A stretch of 55,658 nt of DNA from CAYYMD01 sp964480425 (GTDB taxonomy: Bacteria > Planctomycetota > Phycisphaerae > SM23-33): positions 1 through 55,658 of the forward strand of contig CAYZPY010000003.1 of NCBI GenBank assembly GCA_964480425.1, written 5' to 3'. The position numbers were made by a program, and so were the translations under genes. Positions within the stretch are counted from its first letter, which is position 1, and each line of letters starts with the position of its first letter. Positions 32,024 to 49,470 of the stretch are shown here, piece by piece. A model generated the notes under the pieces. The model saw nothing but the letters and a program-made list of their open reading frames with translations, was not told the origin of the DNA and ran no database searches.

Positions 32024-33832
32024 ATGATTTCCAGACCTGAAAACGATTCGAACCGAGCGACGCACGAGGCAGGCGGACCGCAAAGCCGCGGTCCCGTTGC
32101 TTCGGGACCGCCCGAATCCCGGGGGGGGCCCAGGTCCAAATCCGCCATGCCTCTGGGGCAGTTACTTATACGGCAGGGGACTTTGACCCAGGAGCAACTG
32201 GCCCAGGCGCTGGAATACCAGCGTAAATCGGGCACAACCCTGCTGCTGGGCGAGGTGCTTCAGAAACTCGATATATGCACCGAAGACCAGATCATGCAGG
32301 CGCTGGCTGCGGGATACGGCGTGCCGTTCGCCAAGATATCTCCCAGGATCGCCGACCCGAAGGTGATCGACACGCTGCCGAGGGATTTCCTGGAAAAGAA
32401 CACCGTGCTTCCCCTGTTTAACGTAAGGAACCGCCTTTCGCTTGCGGTGAACGAACCTGCCAACGTGTTCCTCATGGAAGAGGTGGCGCGTCTGACCGGT
32501 TGTGAAGTCATGGTGGTGTGCGCAACCGCCAACGACATAAAGGCCACGCTCGAAACGCACCTTCCCTCGGCCAACGTTTTCGTCATAGACGAGATATTCG
32601 AGGACGAGATGCCCGACGAATTGTCCATTGTCGAGGATAAAATAGAAGACATCACGGACCTCGAGGCGGTTTCGGAGGGCTCGCCGGTCGTCAAGCTGGT
32701 GAATTACCTTCTGTTCAACGCCGTCAGGGAAGGCGCCTCGGACATACACATCGAACCGGACGAAAACTCGCTTCGCGTTCGGTACAGGGTGGACGGAATC
32801 CTGTTCGAGAAACTCAAACCGCCACACAAGATGCTGCCCGCCATCGTAAGCAGGATCAAAATCATGGCACAACTGGACATATCCGAAAGGCGCATCCCGC
32901 AGGACGGCGGGATACACGTGCTGATGAACAGCAGGCCCATCGACCTGCGGGTCAGCACCATGCCAAGCCAGCACGGGGAAAAGGTGGTTATCAGAATAAT
33001 CGATAACCGCAGGGTCCTGGTGAACCTGGAAAAACTCGGATTCGCTTACGAGACGCTCAAGGCCTGGAGAAAAATTATCTCCATACCCAACGGGATCGTG
33101 CTGGTGACCGGACCCACCGGAAGCGGCAAGAGCACCACCCTCTACAGCGTGCTTAACGAATTGTGCAGCGAGCAGGTAAACATATGCACGGTGGAGGACC
33201 CCGTCGAATACAATCTAAGCGGGGTAAATCAGTTCCAGGTGAACGAGCGGATCGGATTCACGTTCGCCTCGGCGCTTCGTTCGCTGCTGCGACAGGACCC
33301 TGACATCATAATGGTCGGCGAAATACGCGACGAAGAGACGGCGAGAACCGCGGTGCAGGCCGCTCTTACGGGGCACCTTGTCTTCAGCACGCTGCACACC
33401 AACGACGCGCCCGGCGCGGTTATGCGCCTGGTCAACATAGGCGTCGAGCCGTACCTCGTGGCCGCTTCCGTCGAGGCCGTGCTCGCCCAGAGACTTGTCA
33501 GAAAAATCTGCACGAACTGCAAGGAACAATACGAACCCTCCGCCGGAATCCGACGCGCCGTCGAGCGGGAAGTGGGGCACGTGGAGAAATTTTACAAAGG
33601 CGCCGGATGCAAAAAATGCCGAAGCACCGGTTACGGGGGGCGAATCGGAATCTACGAACTGCTCGTGCCGAACGATGAAATAACGGAAAAAATAAACGTC
33701 GGAGCGAACCAGGAAGAAATACGCGCCGCGGCGGTCAAAAACGGAATGGTCACCCTCCGACGCGACGGAATGTCAAAAGTCGCCGCCGGAATAACCACCA
33801 TGGAGGAAGTCTTCAGGGCCACCGCGGGTTAG
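32024..33832 (+). CDS. gspE: Secretion/pilus assembly ATPase GspE/PilB with MshEN-like N terminus
   Basis: This 602-residue hexameric ATPase drives pseudopilus extension. After about 41 low-complexity residues comes MPLGQLLIRQGTLTQEQLAQ, then GEVLQKLDICTEDQIMQAL; these match the two halves of the c-di-GMP-binding MshEN motif except for Pro where Arg usually stands. The ATPase core has Walker A GPTGSGKSTT near 362, the Asp box and Walker B (MVGEIRDEETA), and the His box (STLHTNDAPGA). Two Cys pairs (CTNC, CKKC) near 495-530 bind zinc. The start at 32024 is uncertain, and an ATG at 32147 would begin right at the MshEN motif. Confidence 0.92.
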   Translation: MISRPENDSNRATHEAGGPQSRGPVASGPPESRGGPRSKSAMPLGQLLIRQGTLTQEQLAQALEYQRKSGTTLLLGEVLQKLDICTEDQIMQALAAGYGVPFAKISPRIADPKVIDTLPRDFLEKNTVLPLFNVRNRLSLAVNEPANVFLMEEVARLTGCEVMVVCATANDIKATLETHLPSANVFVIDEIFEDEMPDELSIVEDKIEDITDLEAVSEGSPVVKLVNYLLFNAVREGASDIHIEPDENSLRVRYRVDGILFEKLKPPHKMLPAIVSRIKIMAQLDISERRIPQDGGIHVLMNSRPIDLRVSTMPSQHGEKVVIRIIDNRRVLVNLEKLGFAYETLKAWRKIISIPNGIVLVTGPTGSGKSTTLYSVLNELCSEQVNICTVEDPVEYNLSGVNQFQVNERIGFTFASALRSLLRQDPDIIMVGEIRDEETARTAVQAALTGHLVFSTLHTNDAPGAVMRLVNIGVEPYLVAASVEAVLAQRLVRKICTNCKEQYEPSAGIRRAVEREVGHVEKFYKGAGCKKCRSTGYGGRIGIYELLVPNDEITEKINVGANQEEIRAAAVKNGMVTLRRDGMSKVAAGITTMEEVFRATAG

Positions 33833-33866
33833 TCCCCCGCTCCCTGATGAACGCACAAACACGAAA

Positions 33867-35084
33867 ATGCCTAAATTCGCTTATCACGCTCGTGTTGGAA
33901 CAGGACAGTCCGACGCCGGCGTTCTGGTGGCAAAAGACATGGACGAGGCCGTCGGACTGCTGCGACGAGAGGGCAAGTCCGTCGTTTCAATCAGACCGCA
34001 TGACGAAGAAATCTTCGGCGACAACGCCGCACGCCGGCAAAAAGGCAAAATCAAGCGTGACCATGTCATATTCTTCGCCACGCAACTGGCGGTGATGGTC
34101 GATACGGGTGTGCCGCTTGACGAGGCGCTTGACGCAATAGCCCAGCAAACGGACAAACCGGAACTTTCCCGGGTGGTTAACAACCTCTCTGAACAGGTCA
34201 AATCCGGGCAAACGCTGTCTTCGGCGATGGAGAGCCACCCGAAAGTTTTCAACAGACTTTTAGTGGCGCTTGTGCGCGCATCCGAAGCCTCGGGCACCAT
34301 GGGGAAAATGCTCCAGCGGGCCAGCCAGTATATGCAGTCCGAAAGAAAAACCCGCAAGCAGATAAAAGGCGCAATGACCTACCCGATATGCATGCTCAGT
34401 TTCTGCGCGATAGTTATCATTGCGCTGCTGACACTGATCCTGCCGCGGTTCGAGAAGATTTACAGCACAAAAGGTGCGGTGCTACCGGCCCCGACTCGAA
34501 TACTGCTGGGCGCCAACCATGTCATGGCGAATTACTGGTTTGTTCTAATCCCGGCTGTGGGGGCCTTGGCTGCGGGCCTTTACGCCTATTTCAAATCACC
34601 GGGCGGAAAAATCCTGATGGATAAAGTCAAAATAAACATGCCGGTAATAGGGCCCATGTACCAAAAGGCCTCACTGGCCAGGTCCATGAGGACGCTTTCC
34701 ACCATGGTCGCAACCGACGTCGGCATTCTGGAAGGGCTGCAAATTACCGCCGAGGTCTCCGGAAATCACTATTATTCGAGGATGTGGAGGGACGTAGCCG
34801 ATAACGTCAAGGAGGGCTCGACCCTTTCGGAGCGGCTTTTCGAGTGTGAACTGGTCCCCAGAACGCTGACTCAAATGATAAACGCCGGAGAACGCACCGG
34901 ACAGCTCTCAATCGTACTGGAAAGGGCGGCCAACTTCTGCGACGAGGAACTATCGGTGGCCGTCAAGGCCATGACAAGTCTCATAGAACCCGCCATGATT
35001 ATAATAATGGGGCTTATTGTCGGCGGCATCGCCATAGCGCTGCTTCTGCCGGTGTTCAGTCTGTCAAAGGTCGTGTCGCACTGA
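33867..35084 (+). CDS. gspF: Secretion/pilus platform protein GspF/PilC
   Basis: This 405-residue inner-membrane platform protein begins MPKFAYHARVGTGQSDAG and has two repeated GspF domains (FFATQLAVMVDTGVPLDEAL near 70, SLARSMRTLSTMVATDVGIL near 270). Three membrane segments follow the usual pattern, near 170-195, 222-245 and 378-400 (IIIMGLIVGGIAIALLLPVF). It binds the ATPase and the pseudopilins. It ends the gene set; no retraction ATPase (PilT) or prepilin peptidase gene follows, so those must be elsewhere. Confidence 0.92.
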   Translation: MPKFAYHARVGTGQSDAGVLVAKDMDEAVGLLRREGKSVVSIRPHDEEIFGDNAARRQKGKIKRDHVIFFATQLAVMVDTGVPLDEALDAIAQQTDKPELSRVVNNLSEQVKSGQTLSSAMESHPKVFNRLLVALVRASEASGTMGKMLQRASQYMQSERKTRKQIKGAMTYPICMLSFCAIVIIALLTLILPRFEKIYSTKGAVLPAPTRILLGANHVMANYWFVLIPAVGALAAGLYAYFKSPGGKILMDKVKINMPVIGPMYQKASLARSMRTLSTMVATDVGILEGLQITAEVSGNHYYSRMWRDVADNVKEGSTLSERLFECELVPRTLTQMINAGERTGQLSIVLERAANFCDEELSVAVKAMTSLIEPAMIIIMGLIVGGIAIALLLPVFSLSKVVSH

Positions 35085-35087
35085 ATA

Positions 35088-35104
35088 CGCCCGGCACGCG
35101 GGCG
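35088..35104 (+). terminator. Hairpin after the secretion gene set
   Basis: CGCCCG and CGGGCG are perfect 6-bp arms at 35088-35093 and 35099-35104, starting 4 bp after the gspF stop. No T-tract follows, so it may be a factor-assisted terminator. Confidence 0.4.
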
Positions 35105-35158
35105 GGGAAAGCCGACGCATCCATTTCAATTCGCCCAAAAATTCTCGAAAATTTTTCT

Positions 35159-35190
35159 TTGACGTCATTTTTTAATAATATATATTATTA
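35159..35190 (+). promoter_or_regulatory. Promoter of the tRNA-Thr/tuf transcript
   Basis: TTGACG at 35159-35164 and TATTAT at 35183-35188 (18-bp spacer; TATATT at 35181-35186 gives 16) form a good sigma-70 promoter. A/T tracts just upstream (AAAATTCTCGAAAATTTTTC) look like an UP element, which suits a strong translation-gene promoter. The -10 region lies inside an 18-bp perfect palindrome, TAATAATATATATTATTA, at 35173-35190. The mature tRNA-Thr starts about 85 bp downstream. Confidence 0.6.
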
Positions 35191-35273
35191 GTAATCTTGT
35201 CTTCAGCGGCAGTTGAAGTGTATCTTTATTTTATTATGGTCACGGTAGCAGATTGTGTCGTCGGTCATGGTTT

Positions 35274-35345
<72 letters not shown>

Positions 35346-35464
35346 TGGGTTGCCCGACCTTGTCCTCTATGCCGCTGTGAGGATGATCGTTGGGACGGGC
35401 GGGCAAAATACGCAAAACGAAATAAACCAGACAGTCATAAACAAACGCACAAGGAGCATAACTG

Positions 35465-36673
<1,209 letters not shown>

Positions 36674-36696
36674 CAAACTGAACTCGGTTCCCGGAT

Positions 36697-36864
36697 ATGG
36701 CAAAGGCCAAGGCCAGAGAATACGTATGGTTGCAGTGCGGCGACTGCGGCGAATTGAATTATCGCACGGAGGTTCGCACACTCGGCGGAGCGCCGAAGCT
36801 GACCCTGAGCAAGTATTGCCCAAGGCAGCGAAAGCACACCAAGCATAAGATCAAGCGAAAATAA
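36697..36864 (+). CDS. rpmG: 50S ribosomal protein L33, one zinc-ligand Cys missing
   Basis: This is a 55-residue gene between tuf and tRNA-Trp, in its usual place before secE. The product reads MAKAKAREYVWLQCGDCGEL at the start and KYCPRQRKHTKHKIKRK at the end. Zinc-binding L33 normally has two Cys-x-x-Cys pairs; here the first pair (C14, C17) is intact, but the second is Cys-Pro-Arg-Gln, leaving only C41. The nearby His may take over, or zinc binding is weakened. Start and stop are clear; the SD is weak. Confidence 0.93.
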   Translation: MAKAKAREYVWLQCGDCGELNYRTEVRTLGGAPKLTLSKYCPRQRKHTKHKIKRK

Positions 36865-36953
36865 CGCCAGGCGTTTAACGTTCGCTTGTGTCCGACGGAT
36901 TGGTGTGCATAAACCCGAACGAAAAAAGTCCAAGGATAATAAATACACGGCGA

Positions 36954-37026
36954 ACGGCAGTAGCTCAATTGGTAGAGCAGCGGTCTCCAAAACCGCAGGT
37001 TGGGGGTTCAAGTCCTCCCTGCCGTG
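36954..37026 (+). tRNA. tRNA-Trp (anticodon CCA)
   Basis: Acceptor arms ACGGCAG and CTGCCGT, D arm GCTC/GAGC, anticodon stem GCGGT/ACCGC around the loop CTCCAAA and the T arm around TTCAAGT give a complete tRNA. The anticodon CCA reads UGG. CCA is not encoded. The order tuf-rpmG-tRNA-Trp-secE is a common bacterial arrangement. Confidence 0.95.
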
Positions 37027-37144
37027 ATTGGGCCCTGCAACTGCAACAGCACGGCGCCCGCGCTGCCTGAAACATCGAACAAGACGGCGCCTTGTCAACC
37101 TTGACAGGTTGGGCTTCGCCTCGCTTCGCTAACTTGTAAACCTG

Positions 37145-37546
37145 ATGAAACTGAATATTTACAAACCAGGACAGGGCAAATACGTGCGGTACATCACTTT
37201 CATCGGAGTGATGACCATAATTACTATTGGCGCCGTGCGTTTGAGCAGTCACCTGGAACAATACAGATGGATAAATATTTACCTGACTTACGGAATCCCC
37301 GCCGTGCTGGTGATAGGCGCCGGATTTTTTATGTTCTGGATGGTGAACCGGCAGAAGTCGGCCGACTTCCTCATCGCCACCGAAAGCGAGATGAAAAAGG
37401 TCTCGTGGTCGAGCAGAAAGGAAGTGGTCGGCTCTACGAAAGTGGTTATCATAACTACGTTTATGATGGCGGTGATACTGTTTGTGGTGGACCTGCTGTT
37501 CGAGATTTTCTTCCAGTGGGCGGGAGTAATGCCCCGGCCGCAGTAA
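37145..37546 (+). CDS. secE: Preprotein translocase subunit SecE (three membrane segments)
   Basis: This 133-residue membrane protein belongs to the SecYEG channel. Three hydrophobic segments are visible: ITFIGVMTIITIGAVRL, TYGIPAVLVIGAGFFMFWMV and VVIITTFMMAVILFVVDLLF. The conserved amphipathic motif SEMKKVSWSSRKEVVGST comes before the last one. Having three segments is the E. coli-like form, where many bacteria have only one. There is no clear SD before the ATG. It lies 95 bp before nusG. Confidence 0.93.
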   Translation: MKLNIYKPGQGKYVRYITFIGVMTIITIGAVRLSSHLEQYRWINIYLTYGIPAVLVIGAGFFMFWMVNRQKSADFLIATESEMKKVSWSSRKEVVGSTKVVIITTFMMAVILFVVDLLFEIFFQWAGVMPRPQ

Positions 37547-37640
37547 TGCCCCGGCCGCCAAGATGAATCGCGGCCGGATTATGCCGAGGTTCGATATTTG
37601 AAGGTTCTCACGACCGGATATGTTCAACAGGCGGGTATTA

Positions 37641-38192
37641 ATGACTAAGCAATGGTACGTATTGAGAGTGGCCTCCAACAAGGAATCCCAGGTGCGCGAG
37701 GCGCTGGAGCGCAAGGTAAAGATAGAAGGGCTCCAGGATACCATCGGGGAGATACTGGTTCCCACCGAGCGTCGTCCCGCGCCGCGCGGACGCGGTGCCG
37801 CAAAGACCGTCGAGCGCAAGCTGTATCCGGGATACGTCTTTATCGAGATGGAGCCGCAGGAGGACGGAAGGATACCCGAAAAGGCGTGGTTCCTCATCCG
37901 CGAGACGACCGGCGTGGGCGACTTCATCGGGACCTCGGGAAAACCCATCCCCATGAAGGAAGACGACGTGCAAAAAATGCTCATGCAGGTGGAAAAGGCG
38001 CAAGAAGGCGCGCCGGTCTCGGTGGATTTCGCAAAAGGCGACCAGGTGAAAATCAAGGAAGGCGCCTTTGAAAACTTCGAAGGAACCGTGGATGAGGTGC
38101 TGGTGGACAAGGGTCTCATCCGCGTGATTGTAATGATATTCGGCCGGGCCACGCCGGTCGAACTGGAATACTGGCAGGTGGAAAAGACCTGA
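37641..38192 (+). CDS. nusG: Transcription termination/antitermination protein NusG
   Basis: This 183-residue protein has the NGN domain (KQWYVLRVASNKESQVREAL, LYPGYVFIEM) and a C-terminal KOW domain with GDQVKIKEGAFENFEGTVDEV. It binds RNA polymerase and links it to Rho or to the ribosome. The start at 37641 is chosen because MTKQWYVLR is the conserved N terminus; the longer frame adds seven unsupported residues. Confidence 0.95.
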   Translation: MTKQWYVLRVASNKESQVREALERKVKIEGLQDTIGEILVPTERRPAPRGRGAAKTVERKLYPGYVFIEMEPQEDGRIPEKAWFLIRETTGVGDFIGTSGKPIPMKEDDVQKMLMQVEKAQEGAPVSVDFAKGDQVKIKEGAFENFEGTVDEVLVDKGLIRVIVMIFGRATPVELEYWQVEKT

Positions 38193-38269
38193 GCGCCACG
38201 TGCGCCGCGAACACGAAGATGACCCGCCTTCGGGCGAAATGATAATAACAGCAATCAGCGAGAAACCAG

Positions 38270-38692
38270 ATGGCAAAACAGGTAGCGACAAAAATCAAGT
38301 TTCAGGCGCCTGGCGGACAGGCGACTCCGGCCCCGCCCATAGGTCCAGCGCTGGGACAGCATAACGTGAACATCGGTCAGTTCGTTTCTCAGTTCAACGA
38401 GCACACCAAGGATCTCGGCGGAATGCCCGTTACGGTGGAAATAACCGTGTACGCCGACCGGACGTTTACCTTCATCGTCAAGAGCCCGCCAGCCGCCGCG
38501 CTGCTGAAAGAGGCCGCACAGATTGCAAAGGGCTCCGGCGTGCCCAACAGGGACAAGGTCGCCACGGTTACAAAAGAACAGGTGCGCAAAATCGCCGAAC
38601 GAAAAATGAAAGACCTAAACGCCCGCGACCTGGAGGCCGCCGGTAAAATCATCGAAGGCACCGCCAGGAGCATGGGAATCACGGTTCAGTAG
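38270..38692 (+). CDS. rplK: 50S ribosomal protein L11
   Basis: This 140-residue protein begins MAKQVATKIKFQAPGGQATP and has APPIGPALGQHNVNI, the conserved Pro-rich turn that takes part in GTPase-centre contacts and thiostrepton binding. The C-terminal RNA-binding domain is complete (KEQVRKIAERKMKDLNARD). It opens the rplKAJL group. Confidence 0.97.
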   Translation: MAKQVATKIKFQAPGGQATPAPPIGPALGQHNVNIGQFVSQFNEHTKDLGGMPVTVEITVYADRTFTFIVKSPPAAALLKEAAQIAKGSGVPNRDKVATVTKEQVRKIAERKMKDLNARDLEAAGKIIEGTARSMGITVQ

Positions 38693-38755
38693 ACGGATTA
38701 ATCCAAGGCCTGACCACGGGCGACAACAGTGGAAGGCAATCAAAGAGGAAACGAA

Positions 38756-39439
38756 ATGCCGAACAAACGAAGCAAACGATACAACCAGTGCATCGAAAAG
38801 GTCCCTGAAGAAAAGCAGAATGTCGCCGAGGCGGTGAACGTTATTAAAAGTTTCCCCCAGACAAAATTCGATCCGACGGTTGAACTTTCCATGCAGATGG
38901 GCATAGATCCTCGCCAGAGCGACCAGCGTCTTCGCGGTGCGATATCGCTGCCCAACGGGATAGGAAAGAGCCGCAAGGTGATCGCCTTCTGCGAAGGGCA
39001 GGACACCGAACAGGCCAAACAGGCCGGGGCAATCGAGGCCGGGGCAGACGAACTCATCCAGAAGGTGCAGGACGGATGGACGGATTTCGACGTGGCGCTT
39101 TCAACGCCCGCAATGATGAAAAAAGTATCAAAACTGGGACGGGTGCTTGGACCGCAGGGTAAAATGCCTTCCCCCAAGGCGGGAACCGTTACGGACGACG
39201 TGCTCTCGGCGGTCAGGGAATACAGCGCAGGGAAAGTGGAATTTCGCAACGACGACGGCGGAAATATTCACGCGACCGTCGGAAGGGCCGGATTCCCGCC
39301 CGAGAAACTCGTTGAGAATATCGAATATTTCATCACGCAGATAAAAAAGATGAGGCCGGCGACCACCAAGGGCGCTTACATAAAAAGGGCGTGTTTGTCC
39401 ACGACAATGTCGCCCTCGGTTGAGCTGGATGTTCGCTGA
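38756..39439 (+). CDS. rplA: 50S ribosomal protein L1
   Basis: This 227-residue L1 stalk protein has the normal layout, with DPTVELSMQMGIDPRQSDQ, LGRVLGPQGKMPSPKAGTVT and the C-terminal SPSVELDV. The start at 38756 (MPNKRSKRY) has AAGAGGAAAC upstream; the frame starting at a GTG at 38729 is too long. L1 often represses its own operon by binding the mRNA leader, but I see no clear copy of the rRNA site here. Confidence 0.96.
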   Translation: MPNKRSKRYNQCIEKVPEEKQNVAEAVNVIKSFPQTKFDPTVELSMQMGIDPRQSDQRLRGAISLPNGIGKSRKVIAFCEGQDTEQAKQAGAIEAGADELIQKVQDGWTDFDVALSTPAMMKKVSKLGRVLGPQGKMPSPKAGTVTDDVLSAVREYSAGKVEFRNDDGGNIHATVGRAGFPPEKLVENIEYFITQIKKMRPATTKGAYIKRACLSTTMSPSVELDVR

Positions 39440-39454
39440 ACAGGGAAAATAAAA

Positions 39455-40000
39455 ATGAGTAAACCCGTAAAGCAAATGGTGCGTAGAGAATTAGCAAGGC
39501 GCTTCGATGGCCTGGAGTCGCTGGCGGTGGTCGGCTTTACCGGACTGGACGGACAGGCAACTACCGAGGTGCGCACACGCCTTCTGGAAAAGAACATAGC
39601 CCTCACCGTGGTGAAAAACTCCCTTGCCCGCCAGGCCTTCAAAGACGTCGGTCTCCAGGCCGCCGCCGAACTGCTGGACGGACCCTCGGCAGTGGCGTAT
39701 CCAAAGGACCCCCAGGACATGGACCTGGTGGCCATGGTCCGGGAACTGCTGGACATCGGAAAAGAATCCCCGGCGCTGACGGTCAAGGCGGCATTGCTGG
39801 AAGGCGCCGATTACGTCGGCGATGAGAAAATCAAGGAACTGAGCAACTATCCCACCCGCCAGGAAGCGGTGGCAAGGGTCGTGGGATGTTTGCTTTCCCC
39901 GGGCGCCAACCTCGGGGGAGCCATGCTCGGTCCGGGTCGGTCGCTGGGCGGGGCTTTAAAAGCAAAAGAACAGCAAGAAGACGAATCACAGGCTGCATAA
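39455..40000 (+). CDS. rplJ: 50S ribosomal protein L10
   Basis: This 181-residue protein forms the base of the L7/L12 stalk. It has the rRNA-binding N-terminal domain (VVGFTGLDGQATTEVRTRL, KNSLARQAFKDVGL) and a C-terminal helix where L7/L12 dimers attach. The 15-bp gap after rplA shows cotranscription. The 131-bp gap after it holds a GCGCC/GGCGC hairpin near 40071-40085. Confidence 0.95.
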   Translation: MSKPVKQMVRRELARRFDGLESLAVVGFTGLDGQATTEVRTRLLEKNIALTVVKNSLARQAFKDVGLQAAAELLDGPSAVAYPKDPQDMDLVAMVRELLDIGKESPALTVKAALLEGADYVGDEKIKELSNYPTRQEAVARVVGCLLSPGANLGGAMLGPGRSLGGALKAKEQQEDESQAA

Positions 40001-40131
40001 TTTCAAACGCGTAAAACATAAACAGGAAAAATTCGTGTCGGCTGCGGATTGGTCCGTAAGGATTAAATGGGCGCCACAGGGGCGCTCACCTATCAGGCCG
40101 GCTTGGTCGTTTACATTACGGAGTCGAAATA

Positions 40132-40701
40132 ATGGCTAAACAAGCAACCAATGAAGAGAAGACCGAAGAACAGGCCAAGGAAGAAAAGGCCAAAGAGGAA
40201 AAAGCCCAGGAAGAAAAAGGCAAGGAAGAAGCCGCCCCCCAAGCCAAGGAAGCCAAAAAGGAAGAACCGCAGGGCAAAGAAGAGCCGGCGGCTGCGGCGA
40301 AAAAAGAATTCGCCAAGGAGATAAAGACCCTTGGCGACAAGATTGCCGAGCTGACTCTCAAGCAGGCGGTTGACCTTGCGGACTACCTCAAGGAAGAACA
40401 CGGCATCGAGCCCGCCGCCGGCGGAGCGGTGATGATGGCCGGAGCAGCAGGCGGCGCAGCAGGCGCCGAAGCCGCCGAAGAAGAAGAAAAAACAGAGTTC
40501 GACGTTGTTCTTAAGAATGTTGGCGACAAGAAGATACAGGTAATCAAGGCCGTTAGAGCGCTGACGAATCTCGGTCTGAAAGAAGCCAAGGAACTCGTCG
40601 AAGGCGCGCCCAAGCCGGTCAAGGAAGGCATCGCCAAGGAAGAGGCCGAAGAGGCCAAAAAACAACTGGAAGAGGCCGGCGCTACAATCGAGGTCAAGTA
40701 G
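40132..40701 (+). CDS. rplL: 50S ribosomal protein L7/L12 with a Lys/Glu-rich N-terminal extension
   Basis: This protein has 189 residues where L7/L12 usually has 120-130. Residues 1-60 are an added low-complexity segment built from KEE-type repeats (EEQAKEEKAKEEKAQEEKGK). The normal N-terminal dimerisation domain follows (IAELTLKQAVDLADYLKEEH), then the Ala/Gly hinge and the C-terminal domain (TEFDVVLKNVGDKKIQVIKA). There is no inner Met near residue 60 that would give a normal-length protein, and ACGGAG precedes the ATG, so the extension appears to be translated. Its role is unknown. Confidence 0.95.
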   Translation: MAKQATNEEKTEEQAKEEKAKEEKAQEEKGKEEAAPQAKEAKKEEPQGKEEPAAAAKKEFAKEIKTLGDKIAELTLKQAVDLADYLKEEHGIEPAAGGAVMMAGAAGGAAGAEAAEEEEKTEFDVVLKNVGDKKIQVIKAVRALTNLGLKEAKELVEGAPKPVKEGIAKEEAEEAKKQLEEAGATIEVK

Positions 40702-40781
40702 ACCACGCCACAGGCCTGGGCGGACCGGTCTATATTGCCCACGAACGGCACGGACGGCGCCTACAATAAGGAACACTGATT

Positions 40782-44549
<3,768 letters not shown>

Positions 44550-44630
44550 GAATCAAGAATGACGAAACCGGAATGAGGAATTATTTAGACGCGTGCTGGA
44601 TTTTAACCAAGAACGCGGAGCTAAAAAGAT

Positions 44631-48998
<4,368 letters not shown>

Positions 48999-49047
48999 GC
49001 GCCCGCCGCCGAAGCGGCTTCGGAAAGCAAAATTTCAAGAGGTTATT

Positions 49048-49419
49048 ATGCCGACTGTAAATCAATTAGTTCGCAAGAAGCGAAAAAAACAGAAAGTAAA
49101 GAAGAAAAACGTCGCGCTGGAGGAATCCCCCCAGAAGCGTGGCGTGTGCCTGCTGGTAAAAACGGTAACGCCCAAGAAGCCCAACTCCGCCCTGAGAAAG
49201 GTGGCGCGGGTTCGCCTCAGCAACGGCAGGGAGGTCACCGCGTACATCCCGGGCATAGACCACAACCTCCAGGAGCACAGCATCGTGCTTGTCAGGGGCG
49301 GGCGAGTGCGCGACCTTCCCGGCGTGCGGTACCACGTTGTTCGGGGAACCATGGACGCCCTGGGCGTCGAGGACCGCAAGCAGAGCAGGAGCAAGTACGG
49401 TACTTCCAAACCAAAATAA
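49048..49419 (+). CDS. rpsL: 30S ribosomal protein S12, Arg at position 88
   Basis: This 123-residue decoding-centre protein has TPKKPNSALRKVARVRLSNG with the usual Lys43. The second streptomycin region reads GGRVRDLPGVRYH, with Arg at residue 88 where most bacteria have Lys. Lys88Arg is a known streptomycin-resistance change in other bacteria. Asp89, the site modified by RimO, is kept. It opens the rpsL-rpsG-fusA group; no tuf gene follows fusA. Confidence 0.97.
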   Translation: MPTVNQLVRKKRKKQKVKKKNVALEESPQKRGVCLLVKTVTPKKPNSALRKVARVRLSNGREVTAYIPGIDHNLQEHSIVLVRGGRVRDLPGVRYHVVRGTMDALGVEDRKQSRSKYGTSKPK

Positions 49420-49470
49420 CACCGGCGATCGCCGTCTGAAGCGATAGTCACGGAGATACGGCAAACAGAC

